From Rhodoligotrophos sp. CJ14 (GTDB lineage: Bacteria > Pseudomonadota > Alphaproteobacteria > Rhizobiales > Im1), in the NCBI RefSeq assembly GCF_038811545.1, contig NZ_CP133319.1, positions 3,554,001 through 3,618,000 of the forward strand: DNA of 64,000 nucleotides, read 5' to 3'. Below the pieces are notes generated by a model. That model ran no database searches, was not told the DNA's origin, and saw only the letters and a program-made list of their open reading frames with translations. The position numbers and the translations under genes are program-made. Shown in pieces: positions 42,101 to 49,563 of the stretch (positions are counted from its first letter, which is position 1; every line of letters begins with the position of its first letter).

Positions 42101-44882
42101 GGCAACTGTGCTGCCCGGAACGCCCCGAAACTCTCGTCGCTTCGGCCTGCCGGATCCGACTGTTGCGGTTGCTACAAATGCCGGCGGGACGGTGATACAT
42201 TGGGATGGCCGAGTTTGTGTGTCCAACGTCGCGGTGCAAGCAACTTTTGTAGCATGGGCCGATAATGCGCTTTGGTTGGATCGGACGGGTGAACAATTCA
42301 CCTATCAGGTTCCAATCGCCGGACTCCAGGTTAACCCGTTCGTGCCGGAGCGGTTTTGGAACACTGGATTGCACTCAACGATTAATGCCGGTCCGCATTA
42401 TCTCGGGATCACCAAAACCGATATGAAGGCGGAGGGCCGTCGCTTCTTTTATGGCGCGGCGGTCGGGCTCAGCGTTATGCGTGCGGAGGATAACCCGCGC
42501 AATTATGACAAAGGGCTCGCGGCCAATATCACAGACAAATACAACACCGGCTATATGCCTGATGCGTTGCGGTTTGCGCTTGCGGAAAGTTCGGCCGACC
42601 TAACATCGCTGGTCGAGGCCAATATTTTGAACGACGACTTTTCGGCCTACACGGATACCGCAGCAATGGAAGCGGCGGGCTGGGCAGGTCAATTCAGCGC
42701 CGTGATTGCACTGAATGCACAACGGCTTGAGTTAATTTCTGGCGGCACAAACATCGCGCGCGTCTCCCGTCAGGTGAGCGGACTGATTCCAGGGCAAGCG
42801 TATGAGCTGGCCGCGCTTGTCGATAAGGGCACGGTGACGAGCGGTGGCCTGCTATTATTCGCGTCTATCAATGCCAATCTTGGCGGAGCCTTTGCGGCGT
42901 CCTCTTCGACGCAGTCTCCTGCAACAGTCGGAACGATAACGCTCTCGTTTATCGCTCCGGCAGCCTCCTTCTATATCGGGCTCGGCAACACCAACACGAC
43001 CGCCACCGGAAGCCAGTTCCTCGATAAGATCCAGTTGCGTCGGGTTACTCAAGATCGAACTGTTGCCGGCTACAATTTTCGGGCGGTTGGCACGATCAAC
43101 CGTGAGGTTGTCGCAGAAGGTGCGGACGTGGCAGCGTATTCCGGTTTCGGTCCCACCAATTATCTAATGGCCGATTACAATCCGGCCCTCGACTTTGGTA
43201 CGGGCGACGTGTTCATGGCCGGCTGGGCCAACTTGATCCCATCGTCTGGCGTATCAAAGGTGCTCCTTGACAGGTCAGCAAATGCGGGTGGCAACTTATA
43301 CCCACGCATCTTGCTGTATCGGTCCGGGGCTTCCAACACGCTCGCATTACAGTTGCGCAATCCCGCAGGCAACCAGACCATTCAGTCATCACCTTTCCCC
43401 ATCGATGATAATCGCTGGCATTTTGTTGCGGCTTGCCGGCGCGCGAACGGTCGAATTGAACTTTATTGTGACGGAGAAGTTTGGATCGGTGGTGTTGCCA
43501 ACACCTATGATTTCAGCGACCCATTCGGCACGGCCGCGGTTCGGCTTGGCGTACTCACTGACGAGAGCCTGCCGCTCACAAACGGCAAGCTCGCATTGTG
43601 GCGGATGGGCGCTTATTGCCCGAGCCCGACGCAAATTCGACAGATGTATGAGGCTGAGAAGCGGTTGTTTGAACCGAATGCCAAGACGCTTTTGCCGGCC
43701 GGCGGGGTGCTTAGCCTTTCATATGATCCTGACACAAACGAGTTGGGGACGGGAACGCCGCTGGGCACTGCGGTTTACAAGGATCTGCAACGCATTGCGC
43801 TCGTGCAATCGACCTTCGGTAAGAATAAGTCGTTTAACAGCGAATTTTCCGACGCGACGCCCGGCAATCCTGGTTCCTTGCCGTTCGGCGTCAGTCTCAG
43901 TGCGCGCGGTTTGTCATACCAGGTCGTTGGACGGGGTTATGAAAACGGCTTGCCTTACATCGATTTCCGTTGGTTCGGAACCACGACATCGGCGGGCGGG
44001 ATTCAACTTGCCCTTAACACCGCCACGTCATCAGCTGCCGCAGCGGTGCAAGGGCAGACGTGGACCGGAGGCGTCACGGTCAAACGAATCGCTGGTGATC
44101 TCACGCCGCTTACAACGCCGGTTTATATCCTCGCGGAGCAAAGCGGCGGTGGCTCGCAGTTGACGTTTAGTTCCACAACGCTGCTAACCGAGAGTGCGCG
44201 CACCACACTTACTCGCACGCTATCGCAAGCCAATGTTGCATCGGTGCGCCATCTGCTCCAATGGAACGTGGCCAACGCCGTCAACGTGGACGTGACTTTG
44301 CGTATATATGCGCCGCAACTTGAGATCGCCGCCACGCCGAGCGCATATGAGCCGTCTCTCTCCTCTAACGATAACCATAAGGCTGTCGCGATCGCGGCTG
44401 GCATTCGCGTCGCAGCAAGCAACAATGGCGTGGATGCTTGGCAGCCGGCTGTCGCAATGCGGGAAAATCTCAGAAAAGATGTTCCGAGCCCGGTTTACGA
44501 TGCGAGCCGGCCGAATGGGCAGACTGTAACGTTTGATGCTGCTGCAACCGACATATTCAAGCTGCCAATTCTCGAAGGGCAATCGATCGGCTTCACAGCG
44601 GATGTGAGCGCGCGAGAATTCGGCAACACTGCGGGTGAGGCGGCTCGATATGTGATCCAGGGCGTTGCACGTCGCGGAATTGGTCTGTCGACTGCCGCGC
44701 CCGCCAGTATTGCGGTTAACGCTACGACCACAACGATTTACGAGACCACAGCGACGATGGATTGCATCGCGGCTGCTGATACGGCAGCGCAAGCGCTCGA
44801 TATCACTGCGACCGGCGTTGCGGGCAAGCGCCTCGTCTGGGATGTGCGGTTGGTTATCCAAGACATGGCGGAGGTTGCCTGA
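39183..44882 (+). CDS. Giant tail fibre/tailspike protein with LamG-like domain
   Basis: This is a 1,899-aa probable receptor-binding protein. The N terminus has a short collagen-like PGPPGP and an attachment domain (DWQPDVEYRAKTLIRHDFKY). An Ala-rich coiled-coil stalk follows (about 90-235). Residues about 290-650 look like a beta-helix spike (TFWVDINRPDDNGDGLTPAT start). A LamG/concanavalin-like sugar-binding domain lies near 1325-1490 (WHFVAACRRANGRIELYCDG, KLALWRMGAYCPSP). The second half uses more A/T-rich codons than neighbours, a sign of exchange. It likely sets host range. Confidence 0.75.
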   Translation: MQTNTTTTLVEIIERLIPGPPGPMPFQFDPENVDWQPDVEYRAKTLIRHDFKYWYSLQRTTGVEPGTDDEVWFLFLDGASAAELSAAVEASEAARDKAEAWADADEDVEVEPGQYSAKHGAAKAEEARAATAQIAAEFVGTASAAVDAVNDARDDGLSQISTARMSALDAIGTDQAAAQQAIAGDRAEALEAIDSAEAATLGVIETAESGAVIAVDTTRDIAIDEMSDLAAIAGAWAESPEDVPVQPVNVSSILTAIGWDQERYPLQIFKRNGRWHSDFSRHRYIPDSMFQTTFWVDINRPDDNGDGLTPATAKRSIVGAILAGNATGAPYRINVLEGSYFRQRGFSNTLPTQAIGIYGYGKVVVHMSDILTYVQDATHANLYRATRSNVGRVFDLTQTDARGDYIELQQYADAATLNAAGGVSGWCLVNTDQLYVRRADGAAVTNENTRAMLTVPRNFAIGPNTGHVYMRGIDIEGGGVCMETATDNFPARVIMADDCTFKYSTVARNVRILTPGLTVFRRCVAAKAFADGFSSDWYKTDEREQFILYEDCEGWDNGNPKVTGTLTNSNQSHTGHDLSVAVDLNGNYPGGDRGQNIHYTHESRVALFGVSAADPTPDGVNQCVNLMISNTARGYAVDCNLTEGAQAIGSIGVAQSAQLHYKDLTYDGAVLVDTVGGAIFQELPDSDEEFSAFHWAKKAEGFADNAQVSAGHAAADMAAAQDAVNDALTIYGSMDAIDTAVGNSQAANASAQTAASNAAGYASIAQSASQSAVAVTGLSQLGERVSQISTASNVSAVYIYDTTKDSDGGEWRRKCKNRSWRNEPLNTATRGPRADFPQKALLVATSASTGEVLTIYDLDDPACPMWMRFDYTPSAWTGANMTFVGSGSLKSLSAMNGVVYLGASTTTAVGVTAIDFILDQCRGISNSPYFGGLYRGKITHRNDGRGFIGNSSSTGIPGTNPSVLPSAQVWCVAATVLPGTPRNSRRFGLPDPTVAVATNAGGTVIHWDGRVCVSNVAVQATFVAWADNALWLDRTGEQFTYQVPIAGLQVNPFVPERFWNTGLHSTINAGPHYLGITKTDMKAEGRRFFYGAAVGLSVMRAEDNPRNYDKGLAANITDKYNTGYMPDALRFALAESSADLTSLVEANILNDDFSAYTDTAAMEAAGWAGQFSAVIALNAQRLELISGGTNIARVSRQVSGLIPGQAYELAALVDKGTVTSGGLLLFASINANLGGAFAASSSTQSPATVGTITLSFIAPAASFYIGLGNTNTTATGSQFLDKIQLRRVTQDRTVAGYNFRAVGTINREVVAEGADVAAYSGFGPTNYLMADYNPALDFGTGDVFMAGWANLIPSSGVSKVLLDRSANAGGNLYPRILLYRSGASNTLALQLRNPAGNQTIQSSPFPIDDNRWHFVAACRRANGRIELYCDGEVWIGGVANTYDFSDPFGTAAVRLGVLTDESLPLTNGKLALWRMGAYCPSPTQIRQMYEAEKRLFEPNAKTLLPAGGVLSLSYDPDTNELGTGTPLGTAVYKDLQRIALVQSTFGKNKSFNSEFSDATPGNPGSLPFGVSLSARGLSYQVVGRGYENGLPYIDFRWFGTTTSAGGIQLALNTATSSAAAAVQGQTWTGGVTVKRIAGDLTPLTTPVYILAEQSGGGSQLTFSSTTLLTESARTTLTRTLSQANVASVRHLLQWNVANAVNVDVTLRIYAPQLEIAATPSAYEPSLSSNDNHKAVAIAAGIRVAASNNGVDAWQPAVAMRENLRKDVPSPVYDASRPNGQTVTFDAAATDIFKLPILEGQSIGFTADVSAREFGNTAGEAARYVIQGVARRGIGLSTAAPASIAVNATTTTIYETTATMDCIAAADTAAQALDITATGVAGKRLVWDVRLVIQDMAEVA

Positions 44883-45685
44883 TGCGACTTGAACTGACCT
44901 ATGGCGATCCGTGCCTCGCGCGGGTCTGGTCGCTTCGTGACGGCTTTCCGGTTTGCGAGGTGGATGCGATCCCCTGTTCAGACCCGACAGTCCGCCATGT
45001 GGTGGCCAAGAGCGCGGCCATCTCCGAGGCGGTCGAGGTAGTCGAGGCATACGAGGCCGCCCAGCGCGTCCGTGAGCCAGGCTCGGAGATCCCGCAAGAG
45101 ATCCCCGAACTCGACCCGGAAACCGGCGAGCCCACCGGGGAGATGGTCCCCAACCCTGACTGGCAGGAGATCCCCAAGACGGTCCCGGTCTATGACCCCG
45201 ACACCGGGGAGCCGGTCGGACAAGAACCTCATCCAGCTTGGGCGGCCTATGAAGCCGCCCAAAGCATTTTAGGGGCGGCGGATGACCTCACCGTCGCCCT
45301 GGCGCTGATCCGCGCAGGCGAGCCTGTGAAGATCGACCCTGAGACGGGCGACGTCACCGAGCAGTGGCAAGCATGGCGGGCAGCGGCCGGAGCGGTCGGG
45401 GCCGGCATTGCCGATCGGGCTGCCCAGATCGAGCCAGTGGTCGATGTGCCGTTGCCCACAACCATCATCACCAATCGGCAGGCAAAGCTTGCGCTCGTCC
45501 ATGCCGGTCTGCTCGATCAGGTCAACCAGCTGATGGAAAACCGGCCGGCGGCCGAGCGCATCGAATGGGAATACACATCCACGGTTCGGCGCGACCATCC
45601 CCTCATCCTGCAGCTCGCGCCTGCTCTGGGTCTGACTGAAGCGGAGATCGATGACTTGTTCCGTCTGGCGGCAACGCTGGATTAG
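44882..45685 (+). CDS. Fibre-associated protein, possible assembly chaperone
   Basis: The 267-aa product begins directly at the fibre stop (shared base). It has an acidic Pro-rich middle with two repeated units (LDPETGEPTGEMVPNPDW, YDPDTGEPVGQEPHPAW) and a helical C terminus (LALVHAGLLDQVNQLMENRP). Genes after large fibres often encode assembly chaperones, which fits, but no family is recognised with certainty. Confidence 0.5.
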   Translation: MRLELTYGDPCLARVWSLRDGFPVCEVDAIPCSDPTVRHVVAKSAAISEAVEVVEAYEAAQRVREPGSEIPQEIPELDPETGEPTGEMVPNPDWQEIPKTVPVYDPDTGEPVGQEPHPAWAAYEAAQSILGAADDLTVALALIRAGEPVKIDPETGDVTEQWQAWRAAAGAVGAGIADRAAQIEPVVDVPLPTTIITNRQAKLALVHAGLLDQVNQLMENRPAAERIEWEYTSTVRRDHPLILQLAPALGLTEAEIDDLFRLAATLD

Positions 45686-45711
45686 CGGCCTCAATATAGG
45701 AAGGAACTGAC

Positions 45712-46053
45712 GTGACGGGGGCAATCACATGGGAGTTTGTCACGGCAATCGGTGGCGTTCTCGGGGTGCTGCTGGGGCTTTGGCGCTATTTGGAAGCTCG
45801 CATCATTCGGGCCGAGCTCGCGGCCCAAGAAATCCGCAAAGATCTCGAGCAACGCCTAGCGCTGCTCAATTCCACCATCTCAGCCGTTCAGCTGATGTCG
45901 GCGGAAAAGTACGCCTCACGTGATGTGGTCAAGGAGACCGAGGAGCGCATCGTCTCGGAGCTCGAGCGGATGCGCGATTCCCTCGACCGGCTTAGTGCCC
46001 GGGTCGACAACGTAATGCACTCCCGCGGGCCTGTGAAACAGCTGGGGGCCTAG
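45712..46053 (+). CDS. Membrane-anchored coiled-coil protein, lysis region
   Basis: This 113-aa protein has one N-terminal membrane segment (WEFVTAIGGVLGVLLGLW), then a long coiled coil (about 25-105; EIRKDLEQRLALLNSTISAV). The shape matches inner-membrane spanins or holin-associated proteins. GGAAGG precedes the GTG. Its position before the endolysin supports a lysis role. Confidence 0.55.
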   Translation: MTGAITWEFVTAIGGVLGVLLGLWRYLEARIIRAELAAQEIRKDLEQRLALLNSTISAVQLMSAEKYASRDVVKETEERIVSELERMRDSLDRLSARVDNVMHSRGPVKQLGA

Positions 46054-46078
46054 CCGGCCTGATCAAGCAAGTAGGTTC

Positions 46079-46107
46079 GGGCCGCCGCGAGCGGCCCATT
46101 TCATTTT
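46079..46107 (+). terminator. Hairpin upstream of the endolysin genes
   Basis: GGGCCGC (46079-46085), loop CGCGA, GCGGCCC (46091-46097), followed by ATTTCATTTT. It is a strong stem with a broken T-run, a probable partial terminator. Confidence 0.5.
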
Positions 46108-46119
46108 GGAGCAACCCAC

Positions 46120-46305
46120 ATGAACATGCGCATCTGCGCTGCCGTGGCACTCGCGGCGGCGATCGCCCTTCTTTGCCTGCCTCTGCTGGTGGCCACAGCA
46201 CCGGCTGCTCAGACCGGGCCTTTTGCAAGCCCGCCTTATCCACTTCCGCCGGAGTGGATTCAGCCGCGCCCTGTGATGGTGTTCGCGGCCTGCACCAATG
46301 CATGA
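46120..46305 (+). CDS. Small exported Pro-rich protein, possible outer spanin
   Basis: The 61-aa product has a signal-like start (MRICAAVALAAAIALLCLPL) and a short Pro-rich mature part (FASPPYPLPPEWIQPRP). A small Pro-rich exported peptide next to a coiled-coil membrane protein recalls the Rz/Rz1 spanin pair. A clear lipobox Cys is not visible, so this is tentative. TTGGAG precedes the ATG. Confidence 0.45.
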   Translation: MNMRICAAVALAAAIALLCLPLLVATAPAAQTGPFASPPYPLPPEWIQPRPVMVFAACTNA

Positions 46306-46312
46306 GGGGTCA

Positions 46313-47131
46313 ATGATGATCAATCGCGAAACCTTCTTCACCTATGTGCGCCGAGCGCCATTCGGCGGCAGGCTGACACAGCAGCAGGTCGATGGCCTCA
46401 ATGCCATGCTGGCGTTCTGGGAAGCCTGGCCCAAGGCTGTCGATCGCCGGCACCTCGCCTATATCCTTGCAACCGTGCATCACGAGACCGGCGGCCGATT
46501 TGCGCCCGTGCGCGAGGGCTTTGCCACGACCGATGCGGGAGCCCGCAAGGTGGTTGCCAAACGGGCCTATGGCAAGCCGCAGGCCAATGGCCATGTCTAT
46601 TACGGCCGCGGCTTCGTGCAGCTCACCTGGTTCCAAAACTACAAGAAGATGGGCGATCTGCTCGGGCTCGACCTTGCCGACAATCCAGACCTTGCCCTGG
46701 ATCTGCATGTCTCAACCGAGATCCTGTTCGAGGGCATGGCGCAGGGCCTGTTCACTGGCAAGAAGCTGTCGGACTATTTTAATGAGACTGCCGATGATCC
46801 GGTGAATGCCCGCCGGATTGTGAACGGCACCGATAAAGCCAGGCTGATCGCCGGCTATCACAGGAACTTCCTTGATGCGATCAAGGCGGCAGAGGCCATC
46901 GTGGCACCGCCCGATGTGAGCCCGCAAGCTGCTAAAGCTGATGGTCCGCCACTGGCGAAGGATAAGACCGTGTGGAGCGTGATCGGTGGTGCGGCGGCCT
47001 CGTTCTGCGCCGGCATCTTCGGGGCGATCAACAATCCCTATGCCTTTGGCGCCTTCGCGGTCGGCGCGGTCATGGCCGTTGGCCTCGCCATCTACTTCCG
47101 CAAGGAAATTCGTGAGCAGTTCGGAGGGTGA
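46313..47131 (+). CDS. GH19-type endolysin with C-terminal membrane segment
   Basis: Glycoside hydrolase family 19 lysozyme-like domain (residues about 1-195): AYILATVHHETGGRFAPVRE with the catalytic Glu in HHETGG, and YYGRGFVQLTWFQNYKKMG. The C terminus adds a hydrophobic segment (FGAFAVGAVMAVGLAIYF), then a basic tail, so the enzyme may be membrane-tethered. It cleaves peptidoglycan glycan strands at lysis. GAGGGG precedes the ATG at 46313. The 3-TM holin gene follows after 3 bp. Confidence 0.85.
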   Translation: MMINRETFFTYVRRAPFGGRLTQQQVDGLNAMLAFWEAWPKAVDRRHLAYILATVHHETGGRFAPVREGFATTDAGARKVVAKRAYGKPQANGHVYYGRGFVQLTWFQNYKKMGDLLGLDLADNPDLALDLHVSTEILFEGMAQGLFTGKKLSDYFNETADDPVNARRIVNGTDKARLIAGYHRNFLDAIKAAEAIVAPPDVSPQAAKADGPPLAKDKTVWSVIGGAAASFCAGIFGAINNPYAFGAFAVGAVMAVGLAIYFRKEIREQFGG

Positions 47132-47134
47132 TCC

Positions 47135-47518
47135 ATGTTCGCGATTGTCACCTGGCTCTTTGGCTGGCTGGCCAGTGGGCCGCTCGACCGCATTCTCAGC
47201 TCGATTGACCACAAGGTCGACAATGAAACCGAGCGCGAGAGGATAAAGACGGAGGTCGTCGCGGAATATCTGAAGGCTCAGGCTGCCATCAGTACCGGCC
47301 GAGGCTGGTGGTTTCCTCTGCTGTTCCTGGTGCCGGCAGGCCTGTGGTTTGCCTCGGTGTGCGTCTATTCGATCCTTTGGTGTCGAGGATGCATATATCC
47401 GCAGAGCTGGTCTATCGCCGCGCTTCCGCCGCCCCTGGATGAATGGATGGGAGCGATAGTGGCCTCGCTGTTCATTGGGAAGATTGGGGGTGAGCTCGTT
47501 GCTAGGCTGAAGCGATGA
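47135..47518 (+). CDS. Holin of the 3-TM family
   Basis: This 127-aa protein has an N-terminal helix (FAIVTWLFGWLASGPLDRIL), a cytoplasmic-like charged section, two central hydrophobic stretches (WFPLLFLVPAGLWFASVCVY), the WCRGCIYPQSW motif and PPPLDEWMGAIVASLFIGKI. It matches the alphaproteobacterial 3-TM holin family. It forms the inner-membrane pores that release the endolysin. Confidence 0.8.
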   Translation: MFAIVTWLFGWLASGPLDRILSSIDHKVDNETERERIKTEVVAEYLKAQAAISTGRGWWFPLLFLVPAGLWFASVCVYSILWCRGCIYPQSWSIAALPPPLDEWMGAIVASLFIGKIGGELVARLKR

Positions 47519-47547
47519 GAGGGGACGCCTCTGTCCGCCATTTACAT

Positions 47548-47997
47548 TCATGGATAGCTTTCAAATACCTCCGTAGAGCCATCCTTCCGCAGAAGTAGAA
47601 CGTCATAGGCCTCGGCACCCTCGGCAGCACTCATTCCGGGTGAACCAAAAGGCATATCAGGAACCACAAGACCGATCGCATCTGGGCGCTCGGCGAGCAA
47701 ACGCGATACCTCGCGTGCCGGGACATGACCTTCGATCACATAACCCTCTACTAATCCGGTATGGCAGGAAGTTAAGCCGGTTCGCAGTCCGAGCCGCATC
47801 TTTCGCTCCCAGAGATCGCCGAATGCCAAATTCTTCACATCGGTCACATACTGGTTCTCCTCGAGATGATGCGCCCAACCAAGGCAGCACCCACATCCGG
47901 AGGTCGATAGGATCTCCACCCTTGGCCCCCCGAGGGCAATTCCTGAAGACATAAGCAGGGCAGCTCCCGCTATCGCGCTTCTGCCAGTTGGTCTCAT
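47548..47997 (-). CDS. DUF411 metal-binding periplasmic protein
   Basis: DUF411 proteins are periplasmic and usually sit in copper or silver resistance loci. After a signal peptide (SAIAGAALLMSSGIALG), the mature part has STSGCGCCLGWAHHLEENQY with the Cys cluster, LTSCHTGLVEGYVIEGHVPA, and VVPDMPFGSPGM. ATG 47997 is preferred to an upstream in-frame Met. It is the last gene of the leftward metal cluster and converges on the holin. Confidence 0.82.
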   Translation of the reverse strand: MRPTGRSAIAGAALLMSSGIALGGPRVEILSTSGCGCCLGWAHHLEENQYVTDVKNLAFGDLWERKMRLGLRTGLTSCHTGLVEGYVIEGHVPAREVSRLLAERPDAIGLVVPDMPFGSPGMSAAEGAEAYDVLLLRKDGSTEVFESYP

Positions 47998-48104
47998 CCG
48001 CTTCCCTTTGAGTGTGCTCCGCAGCCCAGACACGGCATAGCTCTAGCTCGCCCGCAGCTCGTGGATCGCCTTCCTGCGGCGTCTGCTTCTTTTTGGTTCC
48101 TCAG

Positions 48105-48632
48105 TCACTGCGGCGTTTTGTTGGGTTTCTCATTTTGAATTTCGCGATCGCCGTGCTGTTCCACCCAGGCAACGAGCTTGGCGATTTCGCGCTCTTGAGT
48201 GGCTATTGTTTCTTCCGCCATCCTTCGGGATTCTTCGTTATCGGCTCCGAGCAAGCCGGCGCGTGCCATATCGATAGCCCCTTGGTGGTGAGGGATCATT
48301 GCGCAAATCCATGCCACGTCCGCATCTTTGGCCATCATGCCCGACATCATCGGCTTGTTCATTCGCATCATAGCTTCGTGAAGACCTTTCTGAGTGTCGT
48401 TCAATTGGCTCATCATGTCTTGGTGCATATCGCTTTCCATTATTTGGGACATGCGGGTATGCATATCTTGCATCTTCTGCATCATGTCAGGTTGATTGCT
48501 CGCCCGACTAGCGGACTTGCAGGCCGCCGGAAGCTCCACGGCGGTTGCCTTGGCGGTATCATTCTCCTGCGCCCCTGCCGGAGCTGAGGAAAGTACCGCT
48601 GTCATCATCACGAGCGTTGCGACCATCTTCAT
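48105..48632 (-). CDS. DUF305 (CopM-like) periplasmic copper protein
   Basis: The 175-aa product has a signal peptide (MVATLVMMTAVLSSAPAGA region) and a Met-rich DUF305 domain: MMQKMQDMHTRMSQIMES, MNKPMMSGMMAKDADVAW and the signature MIPHHQGAIDMARAGLLG. CopM in cyanobacteria binds Cu(I) in the periplasm. The large number of Met and the His pair support copper binding. About 130 bp of non-coding DNA separates it from the CusF-like gene. Confidence 0.82.
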   Translation of the reverse strand: MKMVATLVMMTAVLSSAPAGAQENDTAKATAVELPAACKSASRASNQPDMMQKMQDMHTRMSQIMESDMHQDMMSQLNDTQKGLHEAMMRMNKPMMSGMMAKDADVAWICAMIPHHQGAIDMARAGLLGADNEESRRMAEETIATQEREIAKLVAWVEQHGDREIQNEKPNKTPQ

Positions 48633-48765
48633 GATTTGCCTCCCAATCGAGAGTGGATGCTCCGATCATTCAGCCTCAATGCGTCAAGGTCTGCTTTGGT
48701 GCTGATTGTGAGCCATCACGGATAGGAGATCAGGCGGCATTAGCCGCACTGATCTCACAGGTCTG

Positions 48766-49050
48766 CTATTTCGAACCCTGGATGGAAACGACTGTCAATG
48801 CGCCGTTCACGCGAGCTGCTTCAAACTTCACCTTCTGACCGACCTTCACCGATTTCAGCATTTGCGGGTCTTTGACCCGAAAAACCATTGTCATCGAGTC
48901 CATCTCAAGATTTGGGATGGGATCGTGCCGCAACGTAATTTTTCCAGCACTGGTGTCGATCTTCTTTACCTCGCCATTCACCTGAGCGCCCTGGGCAAGT
49001 GCGATCGAGGACATCAAGGTTAGCATGAGTGCGCTTAGGATTGTCTTCAT
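48766..49050 (-). CDS. CusF-like periplasmic copper-binding protein
   Basis: This 94-aa protein has a signal peptide (ILSALMLTLMSSIALAQ) and one OB-fold CusF domain (VNGEVKKIDTSAGKITLRHD, LEMDSMTMVFRVKDP). Those His and Met residues are the Cu(I)/Ag(I) ligands in CusF. It probably hands copper to the efflux pathway. It is in the same orientation as the cupredoxin, 21 bp from its stop. Confidence 0.87.
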   Translation of the reverse strand: MKTILSALMLTLMSSIALAQGAQVNGEVKKIDTSAGKITLRHDPIPNLEMDSMTMVFRVKDPQMLKSVKVGQKVKFEAARVNGALTVVSIQGSK

Positions 49051-49071
49051 CTGGATCTCCTATCGATGGGT

Positions 49072-49548
49072 CTATTTCACTACAATGGTCCCGTACATGC
49101 CGGACTCGCGGTGACCAGGAATCAGGCAGGAGAAGTCGAAGGTACCTGCCTGGGTGAACTTCCAAACGATCTCCCCGTTTTCCCCCGGCTTCAGCCGCTT
49201 TGCGTTTGGATCGTCATGTTCCATGTCCGGGTTCTTCTGCATTTCGATGGCGTGCTTGAGGTTGTCCTCGACGGTGGCGACCACAAATTCGTGCTCGAGC
49301 TCACCGATGTTTTTGAGAACAAACCTGACTTGCTCGCCTCGTTTGATCGAAATTTTGCTCGGCTCAAATGTCATCCGACCGTCGTCGGCCTCTTTCATCC
49401 GCACCGTTAGGGTCTTGGCGGGCTTGGACGGATCGCCGGGCTCACCGTAGACCCGCGCCTCCTCATGACTATGGCCGGCGTCCGCCAGTGCTGGTACGGC
49501 CAGTCCCGACATAAGCGCGCCGATGATGAATGCCGTGTTCGTTCTCAT
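49072..49548 (-). CDS. Plastocyanin-like cupredoxin
   Basis: The 158-aa exported blue-copper-fold protein has signal peptide AFIIGALMSGLAVPALADA. The fold shows FVLKNIGELEHEFVVAT with the first His, and the C-terminal copper loop SCLIPGHRESGMYGTIVV containing Cys, His and Met. A central insert DPNAKRLKPGENG is present. It may shuttle copper or electrons to the multicopper oxidase encoded next to it. GAGCC precedes the ATG. Confidence 0.86.
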   Translation of the reverse strand: MRTNTAFIIGALMSGLAVPALADAGHSHEEARVYGEPGDPSKPAKTLTVRMKEADDGRMTFEPSKISIKRGEQVRFVLKNIGELEHEFVVATVEDNLKHAIEMQKNPDMEHDDPNAKRLKPGENGEIVWKFTQAGTFDFSCLIPGHRESGMYGTIVVK

Positions 49549-49563
49549 CTTGAGGCTCCCATC

